A DNA stretch of 64,000 nt from Lingula anatina (taxonomy: Eukaryota > Brachiopoda > Lingulata > Lingulida > Lingulidae): the NCBI RefSeq assembly GCF_001039355.2, contig NW_019776113.1, forward strand, positions 173,418-237,417, read 5' to 3'. Made by a program: the position numbers and the translations under genes. The notes beneath the pieces are model-generated. The model had not been told where the DNA came from and searched no databases. It saw only the letters and a program-made list of their open reading frames with translations. The number at the start of each line of letters is the position of its first letter. Within the stretch, counting starts at the first letter, position 1. Shown here piece after piece: positions 23,576 through 36,400 of this stretch.

Positions 23576-24642
23576 TTACATATCTTCGGATATTTTTCTG
23601 GTTGTTTTCTCCGAAGTCTTTAGAGTTACAGTCTATAGAAAAAAAAGTAGTAAGTTGCTTTCGCTAAACTCCACTCATACTCGTATGACGTCACACAGTG
23701 CCGTCAGCCCCTTTTTAGGCTATCTGGGACGATCCCCATTGTTTACTGATGCCCTGTAGTTCGTTGTGAGGTAATTTCTAACAGCCGCATACCCAAGTCG
23801 ATTCATAAAAACAGAATAAAATTTATCCGACGCATTCCCTACAACAACTTTATTCTTCGTTTTTTGGTTAAGTACTCTGTTATTTCAGCAAGATAAAATT
23901 TCAAAGCATTTCTAAAAAAATTTTTCTCAATTTTACCATGATTCCTCCCTTAATTTTTTTTCTTTTGAAAATACAGTTATCCTTTAAACATTTTAGAAGC
24001 TGCAAAAGTGTTTCATTATCACCTGAATGCGTCTTAATGAACTCAGCACTGGTTTAAGCCAATCGTGATTTTTATGTCCAATTAACGAGTTGATCGACGG
24101 TACAGCTTACGATTTAAGTACCCGCTTACGTAAAGAAGCAGCGTTGTCGCGAACAACTGACGACAGGGTGGTCTGTCACACAATGGCTTGCATGTTCCTT
24201 CCCTCGTTAACACCTCTGCGTTCATCATTTTGCTGTTGTTAACGCGACATACTATACGTATACATACTATTATGTTTAAGTTAAACGACCAAGAAATCAT
24301 CCGAAACTAAATACAGGTTCCCGCAAAGTTCACCCCGTCAAAAGATATAGAAATACTATATGGTGCACGTAGTTGTTTGAAGAGGTCGCGATTCCCTCCT
24401 TTATAATGGGGAGCTTGTTTGTGCCTTACTCCTGTCAACTTTGGTGATTTTCTTTTCAACTATGTATTTTGCTGGTATAGATGTGAAACGAGTCTGTGGT
24501 GTAAGTATATATTGCCTGGATTTCGTTTATCAACTCATACTCACATTAGACGAAATGTGTCGAAATAGAAACAAATGCCGGACCATTTCGCGCCAATGAT
24601 TCGCTGGCTTTACTTTCGATGCTGAAAGCTGCTATTTGTCAA

Positions 24643-24693
24643 ATTCTTACTGGTAAAAAAAGTTCAGGTCACTGTTTCGTATACATTTATAAA
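24643..24693 (+). repeat. First copy of a ~50-bp dispersed repeat
   Basis: The segment around GTTCAGGTCACTGTTTCG recurs at 25579-25627 with a few differences (shared GTTCAGG, then TTTCGTATACATTTATAAA). The second copy lies inside the small TIR element at 25507-25654, so this may be a fragment of the same family. Confidence 0.6.
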
Positions 24694-24789
24694 AGAAATT
24701 AAGAAAAACCTGATAATAATAAATAATAATAAAACAATAAATGAAGAAAAATGAACTTCATCATTCTAATGGTCTAGGATGAAATCCCA

Positions 24790-24990
24790 GAAGTTACAAT
24801 GTGAAAAAAAATAGAATCAGTCACCCCCGGGGACAGCCCAACCCGCCAGGTTCACGGAAAATCCAAAGTGCCCATAATTCTATCATTACCAAAATGGTAG
24901 GAGGAGATTGCAGAAATTACAGTGTTAAAAGAATTAAGAATCAATCACCCCCAGGAACAGCCCAACCCCCTGTTGTACTAAAAATCAAAC
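24790..24990 (+). repeat. Diverged 123-bp tandem duplication
   Basis: Two units share TCA(G/A)TCACCCCC and a following CAGCCCAACCC, offset by 123 bp. Since 123 is a multiple of three, a 129-codon ORF runs through both (24801-25190). The ORF has no family resemblance and no promoter or splice context, so it is treated as part of a repeat, not a gene. Confidence 0.65.
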
Positions 24991-25506
24991 CATTCTGGGT
25001 CTATCATCTATCTACAAAAAGTTTTGCAGCGAAAATCTTTAAAATTGTGGCCATTATTCGCCGGAAAGAAATTTACGACATATCACAAACTCACGAACTC
25101 ACAAACGAGCAGAGGAAGAGACCTGCGAAAATTTTTTTCGCAAATAATAAAAATACAGTGAAGAAAGCAAAAAATAATAATCATGCATGAATAATGACAT
25201 TGAATGAAAAACAATACATGATTTAAAAAGTATAATATTTACTTAAATCTTTAATACAGAGGTAAGCTGACTTTCGATCTTATGCTTCAGTTTACTTATA
25301 TTAATTTCCCAAGGCGAGATATTTAATATTGACATCGTGTATTTGGATACTGTTTTTTCAAACTCAACCTACAACATCATTTAGTATATTATCCATCTAT
25401 AAAGGTTCATACCATTTTTACGTTTAGAGTACTGCAACAAGTACTTTTAAGTTAAAAGTTCAATAAGCAGAAAAAATATGGATGTTTTGCTACTATTTAT
25501 CCGTAA

Positions 25507-25519
25507 ATATAGTGTGTCA

Positions 25520-25574
<55 letters not shown>

Positions 25575-25654
25575 ATAAATTCTGGCTGGTGAAAAAGTTC
25601 AGGCCGCTTTTTCGTATACATTTATAAATATATATGAAAGTGACACACTATATA
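25507..25654. mobile_element. Small TIR element carrying a CA microsatellite
   Basis: The ends are inverted: ATATAGTGTGTCACATTCA on the left, and ATATAGTGTGTCACTTTCA as the reverse complement of the right. The interior contains (CA)n at 25523-25572 and the second copy of the ~50-bp repeat also found at 24643-24693. The size, about 150 bp, fits a MITE in which the microsatellite expanded from a CACAC seed. Confidence 0.5.
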
Positions 25655-26711
25655 AAGATATGTTTATGAAATATGCAATTTTCAGAAAGACTCGGTTGCT
25701 TTGATAACATTCTAATGATCCCAGGTTCTGTGAAAATTATCTGCTATTTAAAATAAGTCATATTTCAGTTTGCTGTAACTAAATAAATATTGAGTGAATA
25801 TAGAGTATTTAATCATAAATTAAAGTAAAAATTGGAATATTTACGCATAAAGATGTACATAAAATTGGTAAGCATTGTAAATATTGTCAAGTACTTTAAG
25901 ATGAAAAACATTTTTTAAAGAAATGTCCTTTAATATCATATCTTAGCAAATTGTTTTATTTACGATCTACCTTCTTAACAGTTAATTAGAACAAAAACAT
26001 TACGGTTTCTTGGAATTCAAAAATGTTTAATCGGCTGGCATATTTTACCTTAGATGCCTTCGATGTAAAAAATGGATAGTTGTAAAACATGGTAACAGGC
26101 CGGAGGCCTTAGATTCGGATTAAAGATTTAACTTATCGAATCTAGGAATCAAGTAACCGTTCCTACTTTTAGACTGAGCACTTGCTTATATTATATCATT
26201 AACCGCAATTAAGATAGTCCCCCTCTTCCTCAACTGAAAGTGACTGAGGCCAAATAACAAGAAAGGACGCACTCAGAGACTGAAAGAACAAGATATCATG
26301 TTCAAGTATTATTGGTGGATTTGAGGCAAAATGACGGATTGATGCTTAATATCCTGGATCCACCGAACGACAAAAGTGAGACTGAAGTCGAACTACTGGC
26401 AGTCATGAAATCAAACATGTTATGTTCTATTGCAGAAATCTGATGGAATTGTCAACCGCAATTTCTTAAGAAACACGCAATGCAAACTTTTATTTTTTCA
26501 CATATTGAGTAATGCCTTGTAAACCGAGCCGCAAAGCAGGTGGTTTTCTTTGGGTTATCTGTTGCGGCAAGACTTGTCAGTGTAAACATACATTACGGCC
26601 GGTGTAATTTATCATATCATACACCGAAAATGAAACGAAATAGAAGTGTCATGAAACCAACCGACATTTGATTGCAAGGTGATTTTGTAGATTACACTTT
26701 GTCATAATAGC

Positions 26712-26777
26712 ACGTTAATTGCAGGTATGTGCACATTATCATATCATATGGTGAACACTTTGGCAGATTACGAAGAA
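26712..26777 (+). repeat. 66-bp non-coding block, copy 1
   Basis: This block recurs in the same orientation at 28801-28866 with about two mismatches in 66 bases. Both contain GCAGGTATGTGCACATTAT and end in GGCAGATTACGAAGAA. The flanks are dissimilar. It is non-coding and has no inverted ends or poly-A. Confidence 0.85.
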
Positions 26778-28800
26778 TTTTCCTCATGATTGACCATCGG
26801 TTAGATTCTTAAGATATATTCGCCATCTTTAAAAGAACAGGATATTTGGAGGTACCTGTGCAGGGACAAAGTATATGGCACTGTTTTTCAGACAGGGCTG
26901 CTGTGTCAGGAAGATTAGATTTACACTCTAGAGTTTAAGTAATATGTTTATATAAGGTATAATTGAACGGATTAGCACCATCTTCTACAAAATTAACACA
27001 TACCCTGTATGAGGTATCACAATTATGAATATTGTGCGTTTTCCTCCTTTATATATATATTCTCCCCTCAACAACAAGGTTAGATCAATATACGTTATTT
27101 TGGATGTTGCTGGGGTCTCGGATGCCTGTTACAGGAACTTAAATAAATGCATTTTATTACACATTTTTCATTTAGAATTGGAGAGTCATAATTATAATCC
27201 GAGTTAACATTAAGATAATGATTTGCTCATGAAATGGCAAGAAAATTAATCTTAACCGTCGTTATTACTGAAGCTTAGAACCACTGAGCCACAACAGTAA
27301 AACATCGTTTGAATTATGAAAGGAGAAGAATTTACAACTTCCGTTTCATGTAGAATGCCTTTTTTATTGAAGTTGAAATCCTATGACAGCAAACATACAG
27401 TGGGAGGGCGCTTATTGGCCATAACTGTCCATACGGCTTTTTTCGGAACATCGTAGCTATCATGTAGTTAAAGGCTATACCTACTTTTATATACCTAGGG
27501 TACTAAAACTTTGTCAGGTATTACTACCGGAATCAACTAGTAGGGTTAATTGCCCGTTTAACAACTTTTCATTTGTGAGGCGCCTTGCGTTTTCGAAAGT
27601 GTGTTTGATTTGGCACCTTCGCATGTTACGTGCATGGGACTCACTTTTGCAAACTGATTACTATGGAGACAATGTTGAACCGATATATACTAACGAGAAA
27701 TATTGTCTAGTGTGACCATTGATTTCACAATGTTACTTCTGATTCTTCCTCTATTTTTAACATCTTTTGTGTTGCAATCAGATCGTTCGTCTGTATGTCC
27801 TTTAATATTTAACTTAATATATGGCTTTTGTTAGATTCCTTCGCCTCAAAGTTGGGCAAATGGTTAGATAACTAAATCGCATTTGTATTTTGTACATATT
27901 TTAAACTTTTAGTACAAAGGCAAGTCGTTTGATGAAAGTACCGCACGACTGCTCATTGTCAGCAAGTTTTTTATTTGTAGCTCGACACATAGTACAGACA
28001 CTTTGGCTCCTCACAAGTTGTTCCTGCTCCATCTGCTGGCTTTGAACTTCAGACACAATAGCATGCATCGTCCACATAAACCTAAGCACTCTAACACAAT
28101 TCCACTTATTTCGAGTTAGGAACTTTTAATTTAAAAAAACTTTAATAATTTCTGCATCATCATGCTTATCTCTTTCATTTAGAATTTTGCAAAAGCTATG
28201 TTGTTTTTTATCATTTTAAATGCCCGTTAAGATTGCATTTGGTATCTCAATATTTCATTTAATAGATTAATGGACGCACTGAATGAAATTGCTCAGCGTA
28301 CAACCACGACATAATTCGGCGCCACTTGATTGAAGTGTACTTCCAGGCAATCCATTACATTTTGTGAATGAAAATACTCACGCACCTAATTAGATAGCAA
28401 TTATTTTAACAAGTGTCTTTTTAAAGAGTTAGATATCATGCTGCCTGCTGCAGAGTAGCACTGATGTTTTTCTACAGCCCTTAGAGCTTGTGCTGTCTGT
28501 TGTTTCAACTAATATGTCAGTGCGTCACGAAAGAGCTCCAGTATGTTGTTTCGAGCGTCTGTTTTTTAAACTTCACCTACAAAGCAGAGCCAAGGCCACT
28601 GAAAAGAGATAAGGAATAATAGGCAGAAGTGCAGAAAACTATAGAAATGTCTTAACAAGAGTAATAACTAACCCATTACGGCGTCTGGTCATGAAAATCG
28701 CAATGATAGTCCATTTTACATGTGACTTCTTACGTCCAAACAACACATTTGTCTTAGTTTACAAGTAAGAATATAATACTTGTCTCTGAGAAATATCATC

Positions 28801-28866
28801 ATGTTAATTGCAGGTATGTGCACATTATGATATCATATGGTGAACACTTTGGCAGATTACGAAGAA
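28801..28866 (+). repeat. 66-bp non-coding block, copy 2
   Basis: Second copy of the block at 26712-26777, 2,089 bp away, nearly identical. It may be a duplicated regulatory element or a fragment of an unrecognised interspersed repeat. Confidence 0.85.
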
Positions 28867-31800
28867 CCTCCCTCCTTAATTTCCAGTTGTCATAATTTTA
28901 ACACGCACTGTGGTCGGCACGGATAGAGACAACAGGTGAGCGCTGCTAGGAACCGCTGAATATTACAAATTAAACATTTGGGCCCGATAGGTTGCATGTA
29001 CCGTTTTTGTCTTCAAGTTAATTCAACTTGACCTGGGGCTCATGGTAGGTGGTGAATAGAGTTAATTATTACGATAAGAGAACAATGACTTCTAGGTCAT
29101 AAAATAGGGACAAAACCATTGGCAACTGAGGGTGAGTGTCCAACCGATACAATAATAGAGTAACGTGTCAATCATCACCACAATTTTGAAAAAAAAATCT
29201 GTGAAAATAATGGGTTACATTATCACAGAATATTGATCTTATTAATGTTAAGAATCAGATTTTATACAAATAAATTGAAGGCAACATCTTAATCTAAACA
29301 AAAAAACTTGGATAATATCTGTAACAAAGAAAAGATGGGCTGCATTTTAAAGACAGGGGATTGTTAGATCACTACCTGTCTCCATTTGCCCCCAAATGCT
29401 GCTTTTCATTTGATTGATAGATGAAAGGCAATACGCCTAGATTCACGCATATTTTAAGAAGACACCGGCAAACAAAGATGTTAGTAGATCTATTTGTTAA
29501 TCAGTGCAAATTGTCCCGTTGCCTGTTTGACCTATGAAACCAACTAAGTCACCAGTAACCGATACAGGCACGGAGAAAACGCCAGGTCCAAAATTATGAA
29601 ATGACCTTCACTCCGACCCTTCTACTTGTCAAAGTTAATGAAGACATATCAAAGGGCGTGTGACCCGTCGCGCGACAAACATGACATACATGGCTAGGTC
29701 TTTTCACGACAGCACGAGGGAATTCAGGCACTTTTGTCCTTCTCTATCCCCTCAGCCGCGCTTCAAAAGTCCTGAACTCTAGGCCTGTCAAAAAGTGCTA
29801 AAATCACCAAGTTAATGATGACGTATAAGCATAAATGACACGAAACTTTAATGACTCTTTCCGTTTCATTATACAAGAATATAGTAAAGAATAAATGTTT
29901 ACCAGGGGATTCACTGGCCTAGGGCAGCGTAGGATAGAGTTCCAATAAACTTAGCAATTTTATGGTCCCCTGCCCCCGGTTGTTGTGCCACGACACGTCG
30001 TGGAGGGCAAACACTAAAAGTTTATGAAATCGACTTAGTGCTCTTTTGTTACAAAACGTCCATAAAACATCAAGATTTAACTGCTATTACCCGTTTGCTG
30101 ACCTACCCTCGGAAGGATCTACGGCCATACGGGTGCACATATAAACGGTATGCGGGGTAGAGGGCTATGTATCACGACCACGTGCTCGTTCTGGGTAGAA
30201 ACTGTAGAGAGTCCATGAAGCAGTTCCTTTTTAAAAATAAATTTTTAAACTGTCTAGCAATAAATACCTCTCGAGGGTGGACCCAGTATTTCCTTACTAT
30301 GGCTAAAGGAAGGGATAATAGAGTAGTACACAGTAACGGATTAGTGGTGATCTAAAGATGACAGAATGAATTCAGCACCGGGTGGCGCTTCTGTACTGCT
30401 GTTTGAACACCGTCAATGGTCTCTTGGCACCGACGTTTTCTATTTTCATAATATTTCAACACTGGAAGCGAGAAAGATTTCAAATTTACCAACACAATAG
30501 CCATAAATTTTCAAATGTCGTTAAATATTTCCAAACGCACTGTATATTTTTCATTTAAGTTTAAATATTTAAATATTAAGTAACGTAGGGCCTATATTCG
30601 ACAGCTTTTTAGCCAAAGGTAACCTAAAGCCGAAAAAGAAACCAGTTATAAATCCATCTTCACACTACATTATTATAGGGGCCGCTCAGTGTTGAGTTTC
30701 GGTGGCTCATAACGCACAATGAAAAAGAGGCTCACTTTCCAGAAAATGTTTAAAGCCGAGACTCATGTTCACCACTCAGGGCCACTCTTTAACGCATGCG
30801 GGCTATCAGTGTCCTTATGCGAAGTCGATGTCCACAAAAATAGTGACCCAACCCTGGTCATTAATTCTCACCTACTGGTCTCGCCCCTTTCTGTACCTGT
30901 AAGTAACATTACGTGGATGTGATTTCAAGGGGTCTCATACATTAGTGAAGTTACATACTTGAACTAAACCTACCCACTGAGATCCTCTTGCATATTCATA
31001 TATCACAAATACTAAATACCTTAACGAATCCATGAGAATATCTCTTGACAGCGTGATGTCATCACACAGCTAATCTACCTTGACTAATATCTAAGCACCC
31101 TGATGTTGAAGGATAGTTCTATTCATAACTAAGTTTAAAGTTTCTAGCTAGGTGTGAGGTTGACACTCGTTAATACAGTAGGAAGTTGAAAGGTGACCAT
31201 TATGTTAAAGATACTTTGTTTGATGCTAATAATATTCCTTCAAAAATATCGAGTAATGTGCTGGACCACCACGTGGTAGCTCGAAAGTGTAATGTATCCA
31301 TAATAAAAGTCGAATATAAATCTCAATGTAAACATGAGTATTTATTTGAAAAAAGAGGTGATTTTTATACATGCTGATCCTTGGTTTTTCCAATGAATGG
31401 ATACGAGAATTGACAAAGGTAATTTTGTAATATTCATCGAAGTAGACCTTAGGGTGTGTGGAAATATGAGTAGTTTAAAAAATGTCATCATCACCTGACA
31501 TAGGATCATGGATATGTTTTAAGCTTGCATTTGTGCTAAAAAAGAAGTAGAAGGCTTTTACACTGGACTTCTTTGTTTTTGCATTACATTGTATTCATAT
31601 ATGAATAGAGGATTTTGTTTGACTCAATACTAATTCCCAGCAAAATATACAAAAACTTTGAAATTTGCTTATACGTTGGAATTAATAAAACAATTATAAG
31701 TCTTTAATCCACGTTTATCAAAGCCAAATCAACAAAATGTGTTCCAATAACACAACACTTTGTCAACAAAATGCCAAAAATCTGTATGAATTGTATCGGG

Positions 31801-32905
31801 ATTGTGCCGAATAAATTTAATCATCAACATAATATTATCAGGATTATGTCAGAATTCTTTCTCTCGCCGTATATAAGTGGAACTCGGTGTAAGAGAAATA
31901 AACGTTTACATGTATATGAACTAGATCATATCAAGACAATTCTTACCATTGGTCTTTATATAGATTGCAGTCACTAGCTTTACCACTTTATCAATTTTAT
32001 GCTTTGCCCTACCCCTTATGTCAATTGGTGAAAATGCCCAAAATCAGGTCGTACATGTAAGCACGGTATAGTACTGACAGGCCCCTTTATGACTTTGAAT
32101 GTTTCGTGTCTTAAGATAGGAGAAAGTTACAACTTAAATGCCCTTTGCTTTAACTCCTTCGATTTTAAGTATAATGAAACAAAGTGCCTTTCGTTGTATT
32201 TATTTATTTATAAGCAAGTTTTCAGTTAGTGCAATTTGAGAGCACTCGGAAAATAACTGGTACTTTTGGCACTTGAGCTGGCATTGTCATTAATTTTTCT
32301 TAATTACAATCAATAAATCGCTTACTGAACGGTAAATATTTACTCAAACAAAATCAGATGGAACTGAAAGCATTAATCTCACATACACAAATATGTTTTG
32401 TACAAGTAGCCCGTTGAATGAAAGCCCTTCTTTAAGTCTAGCATATTTAAGAAAGTAACATTCAAGTCCGTTTCAGTGAAAGGTGAACTTTGAAGTGCTA
32501 TCAAGCATTAGCATTTATCGGTCGACTTATACACCCTTTATTGACATGCCAAACCATGTTTGATTACAAATATTATTAATAGTTGTTCACCTTTCATTTG
32601 TCGTCATTTCTGTTATAAGAAACAAAAGTGAGGAATTATGAGAGAATTCGTTGTTGTCTGTTATGCATGTAGCAGCATTCTGCCAGTTCTTTTGCACTTT
32701 GCATATGCTAATACAACTTATCAAGATGCAATCACACAAAAAACACTTATATATCATTTAACGCCATATTTCTCGCAACAAAATAAACCGTATAGAAAGT
32801 AAGAGGCTTGTAAAAATTAAACAGATTCTCGAAGTGCTTTAAGGAAGCCACAACAAAGTAAGTGCGTGTGTGTTCATAAGTGTTGGCGGGTGCGCGTGCA
32901 TGCAG

Positions 32906-32919
32906 CCACTAGAGGGCGA
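32906..32919 (+). promoter_or_regulatory. CTCF-like motif between the ASCL genes
   Basis: CCACTAGAGGGCGA matches 13 of 14 positions of the bilaterian CTCF core (CCASYAGRKGGCRS). A weaker match GCACCGGGTGGCGC lies at 30375-30388. Occupancy cannot be judged from sequence alone. Confidence 0.35.
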
Positions 32920-33156
32920 CATCAACTGGTACATGCGCACTGTTTGCAGATTCTTTCCCAACTACTTATACTCTCTGATAAGTAGATGTCAAAGAATAAA
33001 TGTTGTTATACATATCCTCTGTTTCATTTTTTAATTTTTTTAAAAAAAGCAATGTTGTCTAGATAAATAATTTATGCTTGTTTACCAAGCATTCTTTATT
33101 ATAGGGAGCAGCACCATTCTTTATATATTTCGTAAACACTAGTAGTTTTAGTCAGA

Positions 33157-33343
33157 GTGGCAATAGTAATCGTTGAAGTAATAGTGGAAGTACCGCTGTA
33201 GAAGTAGTAGTAGTGGTAATTGTAGTGTCATTAGTATTAGTGGTCATTAGTGGTAGTAGTGGTCGTAGTGGTGGTAGGAGTAGTGTTAATAATGACAGTC
33301 GTGTTAGTAATGGTACGTGTTGTTGCAGTAATATGTAGTGATG

Positions 33344-33376
<33 letters not shown>

Positions 33377-33425
33377 CGTGTTGTTGTAGTAGTAGTAGGC
33401 CTAATGGTAATGGACTAATGGTGGT
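33157..33425. repeat. Compound TAG/TGG trinucleotide repeat tract
   Basis: Imperfect trinucleotide units (TAG, TGG, TTG) surround a pure (TAG)n core at about 33344-33376. TACGTGTTGTTG occurs on both sides of the core. The ORFs on both strands (poly-Val/Ser and poly-Leu/Thr) are simple consequences of the repeat. Confidence 0.9.
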
Positions 33426-36400
33426 TTTTGGGAAAGTTGTTTTAAAGGAATGGAAAAAGGTGGACATTAGCAATTAAAGGAAAGATGCTAAAACTCATAA
33501 TCTCTATGAAGGGAGTATAATACCTCGCTCGTATGCCTTTAAATATGTTGAACGTGAACACAATTTCCTTTATATAATGCATTTGCTAGAAATTATGAAT
33601 TCTTGTTTATTTGTTTCCACTACTATGTTGGTATATGGCATTTTACAAATAAGCAACTAAAAAGCATACTTTTAACAATTCATATTTTGATCACTACTGC
33701 CAGCACTTAATGGTAATCACCGTTAAGTCTTTTTTTCACGGCGCTTGTCTCCATGGGCGGACAGGGTATACAGTGGCACGCGCCACGCGGTAAGCCACAC
33801 CGCAATTTGATCCCCTAACACAAGCCTTGTGCTCCTTGTCAACCTACACGCGTGTCTCAAATGTTCTCTTAGGTACTCTTGAATCAATACAGGAGGGGTG
33901 AGTATTCGTGTTCTGGTGGGCACAGCATCCTAAACATGTAATAAGAGTGGAAAAAGCACCACCTATTCAACAACCAAAAAGCGTCGATGAGAACCCAGGG
34001 CACCGTAAGCAAACTGTTTAAAACAGGCGTGTTTAATGGTGGTGTTGTGGACACTAACTCCAACACGGAAATCACAATAGCTAAAGACGGGTCCCAGCTG
34101 ACGCTGTGTACACACCCATTTTTCGATGTTTGTTTCTTCAGGTACTGAAGTGTACCTTTGTTGTCAAAGCCTTTGTATTGATTTAAACGAGATTCTAAGC
34201 TTATAGGGGGTACACAGCTGTTTGATATGGGATCTTATTCAAAAAGTTTTCTCAAGTTCAAATGTGAAACTTAATTAAGCAGCTGCCAGCAGTGTATGTA
34301 TACCAGTTTTTTATCATCAGACCCGCATTCGTTTCATATCTTTTTAGTGGAAATTGAAATGCAAGAGGTTCGGATGGGGTTAACTTTTTTATTCTTGAGG
34401 AATTCTTGTTCATTTTTCCATTCACTAGCATTGCATGTCGTTCCAGAGTATTGAAAAACATGCCATTCACCGCCTTATCTTCATTCATGAAAGATAAATA
34501 CATGTTTGCAAACAATCTTAGCCGGGTTCTTTTGGGTGATTTTTTCAATGGAAGAATTGGTGAACAGTGAAGGCCATCCAATATCCCCGGCGTTATAGAT
34601 CTAGCGTTTGAAAAAGGAAGGAAATGAATATGAGACCCAACCCAACAATGGTTTTTTATGATAGATCGAAAGATATAGCGGGATCAAGTTAAAGGAATTC
34701 AATTTTTAACTTATAAAACCAGTAGGGGCATAGCTAGGTGCGGCGGTTCGCTCCCTCGTGACTAGGGGGTACTCGTGACTGTCGGATTAAACTTGAGAGC
34801 TTTAAACATACTTTAAAAAAGCGTCCGAAGCTAAGTGAACAAACCTGAAAATATTAACTTAACAATAGCGTCTGTACTCAAGGTTGCTATGCTGGCAACA
34901 AACGGGCGTCTGGTATGACGCCCTCAATCATGGGCGTAGGCCTAAGAGGCGCGGCAAGATGTGGAAAGATCGTAAAGGAAAGTATCTTATAGGCGTTGCA
35001 GTTTCTTTGTTGCATACAATGTAGCAGGAACCAATGTGAATGGACATCTAGTGTTGTATATCGTTTGAGGATTTTTATCATGTATAAATCTAGCATAAAT
35101 TTAAATAACGAAACAAAAAATGAAAGATTATCATTTCCATCCATTTTCAATTACAGTTTCAATAATGCAAATATCTTTCAAATACAACAAATATGCTGGG
35201 ATTTTCAGCAGAGAAAATCTCAACAAGTTTTAATTAAATTGATAAAATATTATTACATGAATGTTTTCATTGCCTTTTGTAACTTTATTACACATTACTC
35301 TCCTCTCGATTATTTCAACACGAGCACGGTCTGAATCCACTGATGATATCACAGCATTTGATAGAGACATCCCACGACAGCTATTCTGTGCACTAAGCCC
35401 TGTTTACAAACCTGTCGCGATGATTTGGCCAGCTGAGTGCCAAGTAAACAAGAGCCTGCGTGATGATTGTTGCTGCCGTTAGTGTATGCATTGTCAAGGA
35501 ATGCCCTGTGGAGGCGCGCAGAGAGCAAACAGTCTGCCTATACCAAAACAGACAGAAGTAACTTTCACTATATCAATTTACAAGGATTTAGTGAAAATCC
35601 TCAGCGAAAACGTATCACGGTATTACGTTGCACTCCCGGTGTCATGATTACCTTTGCTTGCTGTGAAACGGATTAAGTGCCCACGGATTATATATTGTCA
35701 ACTGAGCTGCCACTTAATTCATCAAAATAAATCACATTTCTTACAACGCATTTTTCATTCCCAAATATTCGTCCGAAGAAAGCCAGAATTTGGAGTTACT
35801 GTGCTAGGGAAGCAAAATCCATTCATTTTTTTTTATTTCAAAACACACTACATTTTTTTATTCACACCTGGTCATCTTTTAAAACCGAAAAAGATTGGCT
35901 CTTAAAAAAAGAAATTAAGTCGTTTTGTTTTCAATAATCACGTACCTAAAGCACAACGTATCCACCGCAAACAACGTTATTCTAACTTAATGTAGCTTGG
36001 CTGTAAATCCTTAAAGAGCAATCGGTGAAATAAGCGAGGTGAAGTAAGTGGTTGCACAATCAGGCCAACTAGCAGCACAAATATGAGACTATGAGTCAAC
36101 TTAGGAAGTTTTTACTTCAGCTGCTGAGGTGCGAGTTTATATCACTGCGGGCGGGTTTAGTAGTCGGCTCAAGAAGTTACACAATGGAACATTTTCAATA
36201 GATAATGCTGTTACTTTTGTTATCGCTGAAGGGACAAATAAAAAGCTCTGAATCAAGTGGATAGGTTTTTCTGTAACAAGTAGTGAAACTGCATGACATC
36301 TCAGTCAAAAGGTTTCTTTGCACTGTCTGATGAAGCTTAGGATTTAATAACAGTTTTCAAAGTGAAGGCCATACGTTTAAGTTTTACTGGTGTAGAGCAC

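Noticed and set aside
24801-25190. 129-codon basic ORF
   Set aside because: It spans a 123-bp tandem duplication that keeps the frame by chance; no family, promoter or splice context.
33237-33477. Overlapping ORFs on both strands of about 75 codons
   Set aside because: They are made of trinucleotide repeats (poly-Val/Ser and poly-Leu/Thr) and carry no other coding signal.
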